Assembly: GCA_017395635.1 (NCBI GenBank) | Contig: JAFQOE010000014.1 | Coordinates: 1-46,722 of the forward strand | Length of the DNA stretch: 46,722 bases | Source of the DNA: Lachnospiraceae bacterium | GTDB taxonomy: Bacteria; Bacillota; Clostridia; Lachnospirales; Lachnospiraceae | Reading direction: 5' to 3' | Shown here: positions 8,869-17,741 of the stretch, one piece after another | How positions within the stretch are numbered: position 1 is the first letter of the stretch | Layout of the letters: each line of letters begins with the position of its first letter | The notes under the pieces: model-generated | The model's input: the letters and a program-made list of their open reading frames with translations, nothing else | What the model was told of the DNA's origin: nothing | Databases searched by the model: none | Made by a program: the position numbers and the translations under genes

Positions 8869-8936
8869 AATCTTATCCTCCTTATTATTTCGGAACGGCC
8901 CTATCCCGTCCCCAAAAGATTATGGAGTGATTATAA

Positions 8937-8965
8937 CTTATAATCCTAAAATATGTATATATCAA
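8937..8965 (-). promoter_or_regulatory. probable promoter of the malEFG operon
   Basis: On the minus strand TTGATA (8960-8965) and TATAAG (8937-8942) have a 17-bp spacer, about 70 bp upstream of malE. A second TATAAT lies 7 bp further on. An imperfect GC hairpin (GGAACGG/CCGTCCC) lies in the leader around 8891-8912. Confidence 0.55.
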
Positions 8966-8970
8966 CTATT

Positions 8971-10698
8971 TTAGATTAATGTTGTTTTTTTATTGTTTAT
9001 CGGAAAATGAAATTTCATAATTGTGCCTTTTCCTATTTCACTTTGCACCTCTACCTTATATTCTTCACCATAAAAAAGCCGGATTCTTTCATTAATATTT
9101 CTCACACCATAACCCTTAGACTCCATGGTCAGAATCCGATTTGCCGTGTCCTGATTCATACCTTCTCCATTATCTTCCACCGAAAACCAGATACAATCAT
9201 CTTCTTTCCAACCTCTTATAACGATTCGCCCACGTTCACCATCTGTTTTCCTTTCAATACCATGCGCAATTGCATTCTCAACAAACGGTTGCAAAATCAG
9301 ATTCAACGATTCACACCTCATAATTTCAGGTTCTACAACGATTTCATAATCAAAGTCATTATCATGAATCATACTCTGTATTTCCAAATAGGCCTTTGTA
9401 TTCTTTAATTCATCCTCCACACTGAGAGTGTTTTTTCCTTTGTTCAAAGCCGTACGATAAAATGTAGACATAGCAAGTGTCATCTTACTTATATCCTCTT
9501 CCCCCGCCGTCAAAGCTTTCCAATTAATAAGTGATAATGTATTATATAAAAAATGTGGATTAATCTGCGCCTGAAGTGCTTTCATCTCTAATTCTTTCTG
9601 CGCTATTTTACTGACATACACCTCCTGAATCAACATTTGAATCTGTGCAAGCATTTTACCAAATCCACGATAAAGTAACCCTATTTCATCACGGTCCATA
9701 CTGGTTACCTGAACTTCCAAATTTCCGTTCTCAACCTCCTGCATACTTTCCGTCAGTTTCTCGATACGACTGCTTAATCTCTTAATTACAAAATAAGCCA
9801 GCACAAGCCCTATCAAACATAAAAACACAGTAAGAATTGTCATATTTCTAACCGGTTTCATTTCTCTTCCCGTAATACTTTTTGATTGATAAAGCCAGAT
9901 TACCCAGTCAGAAATATCAGACGAATCCTGAGAAATAATGGTATATTCCGAGTTATCTGCCTTCACTTTCTCTTCTACAAACCGGCCGTATGTGAGTACA
10001 TCGTCATTATTTTCTTCCGAAAAACGACTGGTCGAATAAAGAACCTGCCCTGCTTTATCAGTAATAAACACACCATATTCAGAAGTAAGGGTTTGTTCAT
10101 AAGGAGAAAACAATTTATCATAATCAATTTCTATATACAGAATACAAGGGTTTCCGGAAACAGTCTCTATAGGCATGGTCCTTGCAGCAATAACATTTCT
10201 CTCTTCCTCATCAACATACCAATATAACCCATGCGTCAACAAAACCGATTGATACCAACTCTGATGCTTAATTTCTGATAATGGTGCAACCGTCGTTCCG
10301 TTCTTTATCATTGCATTATCTGTATAAATTGTAACTTTCTTTATGTCTGTATGAAAATGTTTCAACGTTTCTACAATCGAATCAACAACCTCTGTAACCT
10401 TTACATACTGGTCATACGGACTATCATATTTGGATTCAAGCGCTTTGGTAAGATTTTGGTCAAATGCTATATAATCCGAAAGATTCACATACACTTCCAA
10501 ACTGCTCTCCATTGCTGCAACAGACTGATAGAGATAGGATTTTAAATTCGTTTCCTCTTTCTCACTAATAATATCCTTCATCTGATAGAAGCTGAACATA
10601 AATAGTACAAACACCGGTAAAAGGCAAAAGCCACTGTAAAACAACAGTAGCTTATGTCTCAATTTGATATCATTAATCCAACCCCGAATTTTCCTCAT
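8971..10698 (-). CDS. sensor histidine kinase, YesM-like, controlling the sugar locus
   Basis: This 575-residue kinase has a membrane segment at about 17-38, an extracellular sensor region (about 40-285), a second membrane segment (about 286-306), a HAMP linker (about 307-360), and a His_kinase domain with phospho-acceptor His382 in QINPHFLYNT. The ATP-binding domain shows PFVENAIAHG (471-480), EDNGEG (508-513) and KGYGVRN (528-534). Such kinases usually pair with AraC-type regulators and govern sugar ABC transporters. Its start at 10698 lies inside the last 26 bp of the regulator gene, so the two are translationally coupled. The ligand, perhaps a maltodextrin or the loaded binding protein, is inferred from context only. 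Confidence 0.9.
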   Translation of the reverse strand: MRKIRGWINDIKLRHKLLLFYSGFCLLPVFVLFMFSFYQMKDIISEKEETNLKSYLYQSVAAMESSLEVYVNLSDYIAFDQNLTKALESKYDSPYDQYVKVTEVVDSIVETLKHFHTDIKKVTIYTDNAMIKNGTTVAPLSEIKHQSWYQSVLLTHGLYWYVDEEERNVIAARTMPIETVSGNPCILYIEIDYDKLFSPYEQTLTSEYGVFITDKAGQVLYSTSRFSEENNDDVLTYGRFVEEKVKADNSEYTIISQDSSDISDWVIWLYQSKSITGREMKPVRNMTILTVFLCLIGLVLAYFVIKRLSSRIEKLTESMQEVENGNLEVQVTSMDRDEIGLLYRGFGKMLAQIQMLIQEVYVSKIAQKELEMKALQAQINPHFLYNTLSLINWKALTAGEEDISKMTLAMSTFYRTALNKGKNTLSVEDELKNTKAYLEIQSMIHDNDFDYEIVVEPEIMRCESLNLILQPFVENAIAHGIERKTDGERGRIVIRGWKEDDCIWFSVEDNGEGMNQDTANRILTMESKGYGVRNINERIRLFYGEEYKVEVQSEIGKGTIMKFHFPINNKKTTLI

Positions 10699-12220
10699 AC
10701 ATTTCCCCCTTGTCGCGATACTTCTGTGGACTTATCCCAAAATATTCCCTAAAATTCTGACAGAAATAAGACACATTCGGATATCCTACTTTTTCACTGA
10801 TCTGTACTATTTTTTCATGTGTATTCTCAAGCAATTCCCTTGCTTTTTCCATACGATACGATTTAATAAATTTACTCAGATTCTGTCCGGTTTCTTTTCG
10901 AAAAATCGTACTTAGATAACTCGGTGCAAGATACACCTGTTCCGCCAAAAGTTCTACACTCAACTCTTCATCATAATGAGCATAAATATAGCGTTTCACC
11001 ACTTCCACTTCTCTACGTATATTCCCGGCATCCTTCTGTACATAGTCTTCAAACTGCTTCATGTTCTTTTCAATAATTTCACAGATAGCAACAATATCCA
11101 AAGCACGGTACAACTTATCAACATCTTCATTCATCTCTTTTTCCGTTTTTTCAGGAATCGCCTCACACAACATTTTCAAAAGATTTGTAAACATAAACTT
11201 GACATAAATATGAGAAAATTTCTGATTCTGACTATAATTAGAGAGCAGTCTTTCAAAATGTTCCCTCAAGCTCACAACATCTTTTGTTCTCACATCCTGT
11301 TTCATCTGACGCATTAAGGTGTCATCATCTAAACATACCTCAGCAACACAAGTAGCTTCATTCTCTGCCATATAAATGCTACTATCTAAACTGTAAAAAC
11401 GGTTTTCCATCAAAAGTTCCACTTCCTGATATCTTTCGATAATTTGGGACGGATCACTGATTCCAGAGGAAATCGCCACATAACACTTCAACGTTCCTTT
11501 GCATTTTTTCTGAATCGAATCACAAATTTCATTAGCAATTCTTTTCCAATCATCACTTTCTTCTTTAAAGAATAATACACTTTGCTGTGTGCTCAAATTC
11601 AAATAATCTACCTTTTTACCTAAATCCAATAAAAATTCCGGATTATGCGATGTCTCAGTTCCTCCAAAAAACTTTCCATTCAACTCTATTAACATCATTC
11701 TGCAATAATGTTGCAAAAATTCTAACGGATAATATCCTTCCGTCATTTTCTCCAATTCTGCAATTTCCGTTCCGTTTAAAATCGCATTCAGAACATATTC
11801 TTTAAAAAATGTAATACGAAGTTCTTTCGTTGTCTCTTCTACTCGCTTTTCATCCAATGATTTAATAAGTTTGTTCATGGACACACCAAATTCTGCCGGG
11901 TCTACCGGTTTCAATATATATTCCTCAACACCATATTGCATCGCTTTTTGGGCATACGAAAACTCTCCATATCCGGAAATAATCACTTTCATCATATTCG
12001 GATACAACTTATATACTTGTTCCAGAAGCTCTAGTCCATCCATAAACGGCATTTTCACATCCGTCATAAGAATGTCTACACTATTACTCCGCAACCATTT
12101 TACCGCCTCCTTGCCATTGACAGCCTCATAAATCTCAAAAGATTCATCTAACTGCCCTAGCAAAAATTTAATTCCTGTTCTTTCAATTTTTTCATCGTCC
12201 ACAATTAAAATACGATACAT
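10673..12220 (-). CDS. response regulator with AraC-type DNA-binding domain, YesN-like
   Basis: This 515-residue regulator has a receiver domain at 1-120 (phospho-acceptor Asp54 in MTDVKMPFMDG, conserved Lys104 in ILKPVD), a long middle region, and a C-terminal AraC helix-turn-helix pair (about 415-510) ending YFGISPQKYRDKG. It should activate the adjacent malEFG genes when phosphorylated by the kinase encoded immediately downstream. The reading frame extends ten codons upstream, but AAGGAG lies 6 nt before the ATG at 12220 and the receiver domain begins there with MYRILIVDDE, so this start is chosen. The promoter region carries paired TTTG-N2-CAAA boxes described separately. Confidence 0.9.
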   Translation of the reverse strand: MYRILIVDDEKIERTGIKFLLGQLDESFEIYEAVNGKEAVKWLRSNSVDILMTDVKMPFMDGLELLEQVYKLYPNMMKVIISGYGEFSYAQKAMQYGVEEYILKPVDPAEFGVSMNKLIKSLDEKRVEETTKELRITFFKEYVLNAILNGTEIAELEKMTEGYYPLEFLQHYCRMMLIELNGKFFGGTETSHNPEFLLDLGKKVDYLNLSTQQSVLFFKEESDDWKRIANEICDSIQKKCKGTLKCYVAISSGISDPSQIIERYQEVELLMENRFYSLDSSIYMAENEATCVAEVCLDDDTLMRQMKQDVRTKDVVSLREHFERLLSNYSQNQKFSHIYVKFMFTNLLKMLCEAIPEKTEKEMNEDVDKLYRALDIVAICEIIEKNMKQFEDYVQKDAGNIRREVEVVKRYIYAHYDEELSVELLAEQVYLAPSYLSTIFRKETGQNLSKFIKSYRMEKARELLENTHEKIVQISEKVGYPNVSYFCQNFREYFGISPQKYRDKGEMYEENSGLD

Positions 12221-12243
12221 CCCAATCTCCTTACTATCGAAAC

Positions 12244-12309
12244 TTTGCACAAATTTTAGTATAACATTGTTTGACGGTTCATTCCACTATCATAACAATT
12301 TTGTGCAAA
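12244..12309 (-). promoter_or_regulatory. response-regulator promoter bracketed by two TTTG-N2-CAAA boxes
   Basis: On the minus strand a likely -10 TATACT (12258-12263) has a weak -35 TGGAAT (12281-12286) with a 17-bp spacer. Box 1 TTTGCACAAA (12244-12253) sits just past the start site. Box 2 TTTGTGCAAA (12300-12309) sits just upstream of the -35. Each box is itself a dyad, and the pair is inverted. A third box TTTGCACAAA is at 12445-12454. This looks like an operator arrangement, but the protein is unknown. Confidence 0.4.
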
Positions 12310-12414
12310 ATAAAAATTCAGATTTTGAACCTAATAACATTCATCAACTCACCCTTCAATCATCTGAGTAACTTACCAAAGTACAGATGACAGTATACCA
12401 CAATTAGCACAAAA

Positions 12415-12443
12415 AATATAGAGGTCACACGTACCTCTATATT
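12415..12443 (-). terminator. terminator after the 12.5-kb lipoprotein gene
   Basis: An 11-bp stem AATATAGAGGT / ACCTCTATATT with a 7-nt loop is followed on the minus strand by a run of T (ATTTTTTG). It lies about 90 bp after the lipoprotein stop codon. Confidence 0.75.
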
Positions 12444-12533
12444 CTTTGCACAAATATCTCACAATATGTAACTGTTCAGATCCAAACAGCTTCACTGAAA
12501 ACATATGAGAAATGCTTATCAAATTATTGCGAC

Positions 12534-13283
12534 TTACTTACCTTTTACATAGCTGCAAATTTCATTGCTATCATCATCAAAATAGCTAGTGGTAATTAAG
12601 TAATCAGAAAAATCCTTTACCATTGCAAATACAGCCTTTCCCTCAGCAAATGTCTCGCCCGCATGAAATTCTTCCGGTTCTTCTGAAATATCCCACACAG
12701 TAGACAAACCAATATATCCTTTAATTGAACCGGAATCTTCTAAATTGCACATATTAAAATCTAAATCCGGATTGAAAATACCATACTCTCCCTCTGGGAA
12801 ATCCGATGGATAATATACCTCATATGTAATATAACAAAATTCCAATTCATCATATTCTAATTCCTCAAAATAGGAGTAATTATCTGCCGCATTATATTCA
12901 TCTACAACCTTCTTTGCCTCATCACCACGAATAACATCTGTAATACGATAGTAAACTGTATGATCTTTATCATCCTCTACAGCATATGTCTTGGTTTCCA
13001 CCCATTCTCCAATCTTAGCAGGATTCTCTAACGAACCTTCTGCCACCTCAAAGTCAACATCAGCAGATGGTGTTTCCTTTTTAGGTGTTTCTGTCGTATC
13101 TTCCGTATCTTCTTCCGTATCTTCTTCTGTATCCTCTTCTATAGTTAAATCATCGTAATCATAATCTGTAACTTCAGTTGATTGATTTTTTTTCATCATT
13201 CCGTACATAATCTGTGCACAACCGGTAAGTGTAGACATACACATTGCCATAATAAGTAATACTGCTAATAATTTCTTCTTCAT
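12534..13283 (-). CDS. secreted lipoprotein of unknown function, DUF4352-like region possible
   Basis: I do not recognise a specific family with confidence. The 249-residue protein has a lipoprotein signal peptide with lipobox LTGC (Cys22), then an acidic low-complexity linker with EEDTEEDTEED-type repeats (about 46-70). A beta-rich C-terminal domain (about 78-249) contains the phrase NPAKIGEWVETKTY, which recalls the DUF4352/telokin-like extracellular fold. It lies downstream of ileS on the same strand with 170 bp between, and its terminator follows. AAGGAG precedes the ATG at 13283. The repeat in the linker is encoded by a short tandem DNA repeat and may vary in length between strains. Confidence 0.75.
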   Translation of the reverse strand: MKKKLLAVLLIMAMCMSTLTGCAQIMYGMMKKNQSTEVTDYDYDDLTIEEDTEEDTEEDTEDTTETPKKETPSADVDFEVAEGSLENPAKIGEWVETKTYAVEDDKDHTVYYRITDVIRGDEAKKVVDEYNAADNYSYFEELEYDELEFCYITYEVYYPSDFPEGEYGIFNPDLDFNMCNLEDSGSIKGYIGLSTVWDISEEPEEFHAGETFAEGKAVFAMVKDFSDYLITTSYFDDDSNEICSYVKGK

Positions 13284-13364
13284 TATAATTCTCCTTAAAT
13301 ATAGTAGTTATTTGTAGTCTCATCTTTTCGAATCAGACATTAATATTACCAATTCAAATTAAAT

Positions 13365-13401
13365 ATGGTTGCAGAGAAACAAAAATATTTTCCACAACCA
13401 T
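13365..13401 (-). terminator. possible terminator after ileS
   Basis: ATGGTTG (13365-13371) pairs with CAACCAT (13395-13401), with further weak pairing inside. On the minus strand it is followed by ATTTAATTTG. It is a weak candidate by position, 55-90 bp after the ileS stop. Confidence 0.4.
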
Positions 13402-13454
13402 ATCATTTACTTATTATTAAATCTGAATTTCTTCTTTATTATAAACCAACATTA

Positions 13455-16400
13455 TTAGTTATTCTTAGTAACGCCAAGATCTACCTTTTCTCCATTGATA
13501 CTCCAGTTCTTGGTGTAACCATTCGCCACACCGTATTCAATCGCTGTTGCAAGCACATCGCCAAAGATTGTTTCTTCATTACGCTTCATAATCTCTGCTA
13601 CCTTGGCATTATTCGCAACCGAAATAGTAATCTTATCCATTACCTCAAAGCCTGCTTCCTTACGCATAGTCTGAACTTTAGAAATAATTTCACGAACAAA
13701 TCCTTCTTCCAACAATTCTTCTGTCAAATTGATATCCAGTACTACCGTAACAGCCGCATCTGCCTCTGTTACATAATCATCTGATTTTGCAAGCTCGATT
13801 AACAAATCTTCCTCAGCAAGTGCAATTTCCGTTCCATCTACATCAAACTTCAACGCACCCTCTGCCTTCAATGTCTTCATAGCCTCACTACCATTGACAT
13901 TATTCAAGTACTCACGAATACCATTTAACTGCTTACCATACTTAGGTCCAACTGTCTTCAACTGCGGTTTGAAGCTGTATGAACTGAATTCAGATACATC
14001 ATCCTTAAAGGTTATAGCCTTAACATTTAACTCGTCTGCAATGATTTCTTTATAGAAATCAGAAAGTTCCTTCTCAGCCTTAACATACATATTACCGATC
14101 GGCTGACGGTTCTTAATGTTCGCACTATTACGGGCCGCACGGCCAAGTACAACAATCTTAAGTACCTCATCCATATCTGCCTCTAGTTCTTTATCTACCA
14201 ACTTCTCATCGCATACAGGGAAGTCGCAAAGGTGAATACTCTTTGGAGCATTCTTATCTACGTTCATAACCAAGTTCTGGTAAATATCCTCTGTCATAAA
14301 TGGAATCATAGGCGCAGCAACCTTACAAATGGTTACCAATGCAGTATAAAGAGTCATGTAAGCATTAATCTTATCCTGCTCCATTCCCTTTGCCCAGAAA
14401 CGTTCACGAGAACGACGTACATACCAGTTACTCATATCATCCACGAAGTCTGCCATTGCTCTTGCAGCTTCTGGAATTCTATAGTTGCCAAGGTTATCAT
14501 CAACAGCCTTCACAACCGTATTTAACTTAGAAAGTAGCCATTTATCCATAACAGGAAGCTTATCATAATCCAATGTATAATCTGCCGGATTGAAGTTGTC
14601 AATATTCGCATATAACACATAGAACGCATAGGTATTCCAAAGTGTACCCATAAACTTACGCTGGCCTTCCACTACTGCATCCTCATGGAAACGGTTTGGC
14701 AACCATGGGGCAGAGTTGGTGTAGAAATACCATCTGATCGCATCTGCACCATACTTATTCAAAGCTTCCATTGGGTCAACTGCGTTACCCTTAGACTTAC
14801 TCATCTTCTGTCCATCCTTATCCTGAACATGACCAAGAACGATAACATTCTTATAAGGAGCCTCGTTAAAGATTAAAGTTGAGATTGCCATCAAGGAGTA
14901 AAACCAACCTCTAGTCTGGTCAACTGCTTCGGAAATGAAGTCCGCAGGGAAATTCTCCTTGAAAATATCCTCATTTTCAAATGGATAGTGCCACTGAGCA
15001 AATGGCATTGCACCAGAATCGAACCAGCAGTCAATAACCTCTGATACACGGTGCATTTCCTTACTACATTCCGGACACTTAATGGTCACTGCATCAATAT
15101 ATGGACGATGTAACTCGATATCATCCGGACAGTTATCACTCATTTCCTTCAACTCTGCAATAGAGCCGATTGCATGACGTTTGCCACACTCACATTCCCA
15201 GATATTAAGAGGTGTACCCCAGTAACGATTACGGGAAATACCCCAATCCTGAACATTCTTTAACCAATCGCCAAAACGACCCTTACCGATATTCTCCGGA
15301 ATCCAATTAACCTTGTTATTATTCGCAATCAAATCCTCACGAACTGCAGTCATTTTTACAAACCATGTATCACGAGCGTAATAAATAAGTGGAGTATCAC
15401 ATCTCCAACAGAATGGATAATCATGCTCAAACTTAGGTGCATCAAACAACAGTCCTCTGTTATCCAAATCCACTAACACCTTAGGGTCTGCATCCTTTAC
15501 AAACAAACCGGCAAATGGAGTCTCTTCCGTCAACTCACCCTTACCGTCAACAAACTGTACAAATGGAAGGTCATACTTTCTACCAACATTGGCATCATCC
15601 TCACCAAATGCAGGTGCAATATGAACAATACCTGTACCATCTGACATAGTTACATAGGAATCACATGTAATAAAGAATCCTTTCTTATTCTGCTTTGCAG
15701 CTACCTCTCCTGCACATGCAAATAATGGCTCATATTCTCTATTCTCTAAATCTGTACCAACATATTTTTCTAATACTTCGTAAGCTGCCACACCTTCTTC
15801 CGAATTTGCAAGCTTACCAAGCACCTTATCCAAAAGTGCTTCTGCCATGTAATACACATTACCGTCAGCCGCCTTTACCTTGCAATATGTCTCATCCGGG
15901 TTCACACAAAGTGCAACGTTAGATGGTAATGTCCAAGGTGTTGTTGTCCATGCCAAGAAATAAGCATCTTCACCACTTACCTTGAAGCGAACTACTGCAG
16001 AACGCTCCTTAACTAACTTGTAGCCCTGTGCCACTTCATGAGAAGAAAGCGGAGTTCCACAACGAGGACAGTAAGGTACAATCTTAAATCCTTTGTACAA
16101 CAAATCTCTATCCCAGATTTTCTTCAAAGCCCACCACTCAGACTCAATAAAGTCATTGTGATATGTTACATATGGATCATCCATATCTGCCCAGAAACCA
16201 ACCTTGCCGGAAAATTCCTCCCACATTCCTTTGTATTTCCAAACAGATTCTTTACACTTAGTGATAAATGGATCCAAACCGTATTCCTCAATCTGCTCCT
16301 TACCATCAATTCCTAATAACTTCTCTACCTCTAACTCAACAGGTAATCCATGGGTATCCCAACCAGCCTTACGGATAATCTTATGTCCCTTCATCGTCTG

Positions 16401-16613
16401 GTATCTTGGAATCATATCCTTGATAACACGAGTTAATACGTGGCCGATATGCGGTTTACCATTCGCTGTTGGGGGTCCATCATAGAAAGTATATACCGGC
16501 TTTCCTTCTTTTTCTTCAATTGACTGCTCAAAAATCTTATTCTCTTTCCAAAAGTCAAGCGTCTTCTCTTCACGCTCTACAAAATTCAAGTTCGTCGATA
16601 CTTTTTCGTACAT
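13455..16613 (-). CDS. ileS: isoleucyl-tRNA synthetase, type 2 (eukaryote-like clade)
   Basis: This 1052-residue class I synthetase charges tRNA-Ile. HIGH is at 55-58 in PTANGKPHIGHVLTRV, and KMSKS is near residue 605 (DGQKMSKSKGN). The central editing domain, the Rossmann fold and the C-terminal anticodon-binding part are all present. The text around HIGH (PHIGHVLTRVIKDMIPRY), and GFWADMDDPYVTYHNDFIES, match the type 2 clade shared with eukaryotic cytosolic enzymes and mupirocin-tolerant bacterial forms, rather than the usual B. subtilis-type enzyme. Placement in type 2 is from motif memory, without alignment. AGGAGAGGAAAG precedes the ATG at 16613. It follows a lipoprotein gene by 16 bp, and both lie behind an isoleucine T-box. 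Confidence 0.95.
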   Translation of the reverse strand: MYEKVSTNLNFVEREEKTLDFWKENKIFEQSIEEKEGKPVYTFYDGPPTANGKPHIGHVLTRVIKDMIPRYQTMKGHKIIRKAGWDTHGLPVELEVEKLLGIDGKEQIEEYGLDPFITKCKESVWKYKGMWEEFSGKVGFWADMDDPYVTYHNDFIESEWWALKKIWDRDLLYKGFKIVPYCPRCGTPLSSHEVAQGYKLVKERSAVVRFKVSGEDAYFLAWTTTPWTLPSNVALCVNPDETYCKVKAADGNVYYMAEALLDKVLGKLANSEEGVAAYEVLEKYVGTDLENREYEPLFACAGEVAAKQNKKGFFITCDSYVTMSDGTGIVHIAPAFGEDDANVGRKYDLPFVQFVDGKGELTEETPFAGLFVKDADPKVLVDLDNRGLLFDAPKFEHDYPFCWRCDTPLIYYARDTWFVKMTAVREDLIANNNKVNWIPENIGKGRFGDWLKNVQDWGISRNRYWGTPLNIWECECGKRHAIGSIAELKEMSDNCPDDIELHRPYIDAVTIKCPECSKEMHRVSEVIDCWFDSGAMPFAQWHYPFENEDIFKENFPADFISEAVDQTRGWFYSLMAISTLIFNEAPYKNVIVLGHVQDKDGQKMSKSKGNAVDPMEALNKYGADAIRWYFYTNSAPWLPNRFHEDAVVEGQRKFMGTLWNTYAFYVLYANIDNFNPADYTLDYDKLPVMDKWLLSKLNTVVKAVDDNLGNYRIPEAARAMADFVDDMSNWYVRRSRERFWAKGMEQDKINAYMTLYTALVTICKVAAPMIPFMTEDIYQNLVMNVDKNAPKSIHLCDFPVCDEKLVDKELEADMDEVLKIVVLGRAARNSANIKNRQPIGNMYVKAEKELSDFYKEIIADELNVKAITFKDDVSEFSSYSFKPQLKTVGPKYGKQLNGIREYLNNVNGSEAMKTLKAEGALKFDVDGTEIALAEEDLLIELAKSDDYVTEADAAVTVVLDINLTEELLEEGFVREIISKVQTMRKEAGFEVMDKITISVANNAKVAEIMKRNEETIFGDVLATAIEYGVANGYTKNWSINGEKVDLGVTKNN

Positions 16614-16629
16614 GTTCTTTCCTCTCCTT

Positions 16630-17139
16630 TTATTCTAAGAAATTCGTTTCTGTGTAAACTGTTGAGCCAGCGTCCGAAATCATTCCTTCGTAAATTGCAC
16701 TTCCGTCTGTACATACAAACAAATCTGTCAAATGAGACATAGTTCCTTCTACATAGCGTCCCCATGTAAATGCATGATACTCCACACCATCTACTGTTAT
16801 AGTGTCGACATGCATAAATGAATAAGTATTACCAGTTCCTTCATCTTCCGTGCCCAAAGCCTTGGCAATCAATTGTTCTGCTTCTTCTACGGTAATTGCA
16901 AGAGTCGACTCATTTGCTTCCGATGTTGCTTCCGTAGCAGTTTCCTCAGTGGTTGCATCCATCTCCTCTTCATCAGAAACTACTGTTTCTGTTGTAATTT
17001 CCTCCGTAGTTTCCTCTTCAGTGCTCACTTCTACCTGTTCCTGGCTTGCCGTCGTTTCTGTCGAAACCGCATCCTTCCCACAAGCTGTTGTTCCAATCAA
17101 TAACACTGCCACCATCAAAAAATACACTTTTTTCATCAT
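16630..17139 (-). CDS. small Ser/Thr/Glu-rich lipoprotein in the ileS operon
   Basis: This 169-residue protein has no recognised family. The signal peptide ends at a lipobox-like TTAC (Cys20 from this start), followed by a linker very rich in Thr, Glu and Ser (about 25-80). A compact C-terminal domain (about 83-169) begins ITVEEAEQLIAKALG and ends TVYTETNFLE. The frame is open from 17157, but AAGGAG at 17149-17154 suits the ATG at 17139 (9-nt gap), and the signal peptide MMKKVYFLM starts there. It is the first gene after the T-box leader and is 16 bp from ileS, so its expression should respond to uncharged tRNA-Ile. Why a surface protein should be so regulated is unclear. Confidence 0.8.
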   Translation of the reverse strand: MMKKVYFLMVAVLLIGTTACGKDAVSTETTASQEQVEVSTEEETTEEITTETVVSDEEEMDATTEETATEATSEANESTLAITVEEAEQLIAKALGTEDEGTGNTYSFMHVDTITVDGVEYHAFTWGRYVEGTMSHLTDLFVCTDGSAIYEGMISDAGSTVYTETNFLE

Positions 17140-17219
17140 ACTCATACACTCCTTCACAAATAATGGTAACTATTCAGAAATTCATACAAAAATGTCTAAC
17201 TCTGAACATTTAAAATAAT

Positions 17220-17547
17220 GAAAGCCCTTCTCGTCCTGTATCAGGACGAAAAGGGCTTGTTATTCGCTATACCACCTAATACATTGTACTCCGCATTGTG
17301 CCAGAAATCTCATCAAATGATTCCTCTTTCTGTACTGCTTTCATACATGATTTCTATAACGGGAAACAACCGTTGAAGCCTACTTGGATTGACCGTTCAG
17401 TTCACAACTCAGGAGTGATATTCCCAACCTTACTAATCCTATCTGTCTTCCACCATCACAGACTCGCTAGCTTAGAAACGAGATTCCTTTCATCCCTAAA
17501 CAGTTTCATAAAGAAGGTACTGTCTCCTTCAACGTCTTTTTAAAGAT
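17220..17547 (-). promoter_or_regulatory. T-box riboswitch (isoleucine) controlling the lipoprotein-ileS operon
   Basis: Reading the minus strand, the leader holds a long stem I region with an AGTA loop-E-like motif near 17433 and a candidate specifier codon ATC in GAATATCAC (17417-17419). The antiterminator T-box sequence TTAGGTGGTATAGCG follows at about 17266-17281. A terminator then completes it: AAGCCCTTTTCGTCCTG paired with CAGGACGAGAAGGGCTT at 17222-17259. This is the standard T-box order and predicts read-through when tRNA-Ile is uncharged. The ATC specifier agrees with ileS downstream. The exact stem I pairing was not folded by computation. Confidence 0.9.
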
Positions 17548-17553
17548 ATGTTT

Positions 17554-17582
17554 TTTATAGCATTTATAACAGGGTTTGTCAA
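17554..17582 (-). promoter_or_regulatory. strong sigma-A promoter of the T-box/ileS transcript
   Basis: On the minus strand TTGACA (17577-17582) and TATAAA (17554-17559) are spaced by exactly 17 bp, placing the transcript start just before the T-box leader. Confidence 0.8.
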
Positions 17583-17679
17583 TAGAATATATTTAAACAT
17601 TTCCTAACTTCAAACCCTGAATACAGAAACTTTTAACATTTATCACATTTACTATCTTTTTCAATTGTGTTAAACTATC

Positions 17680-17685
17680 TATAAT
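17680..17685 (+). promoter_or_regulatory. possible -10 element of the pncB promoter
   Basis: TATAAT lies about 57 bp upstream of the pncB start on the plus strand. No good -35 hexamer is visible at the right spacing. Confidence 0.45.
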
Positions 17686-17741
17686 TTGACGCCAAGATTC
17701 TTAAAGAAGGCTTGAATATCAATATGCAAGGAGGCTTTTTC

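Noticed and set aside
13089..13150. Short tandem DNA repeat (TCTTC-TGTATC type)
   Set aside because: It encodes the acidic EEDTEED linker of a lipoprotein and needs no separate explanation, though its length may vary between strains.
17220..17547. Open frame at 17298-17543 on the plus strand
   Set aside because: It lies on the opposite strand of the T-box leader and has no family match; the riboswitch explains the sequence.
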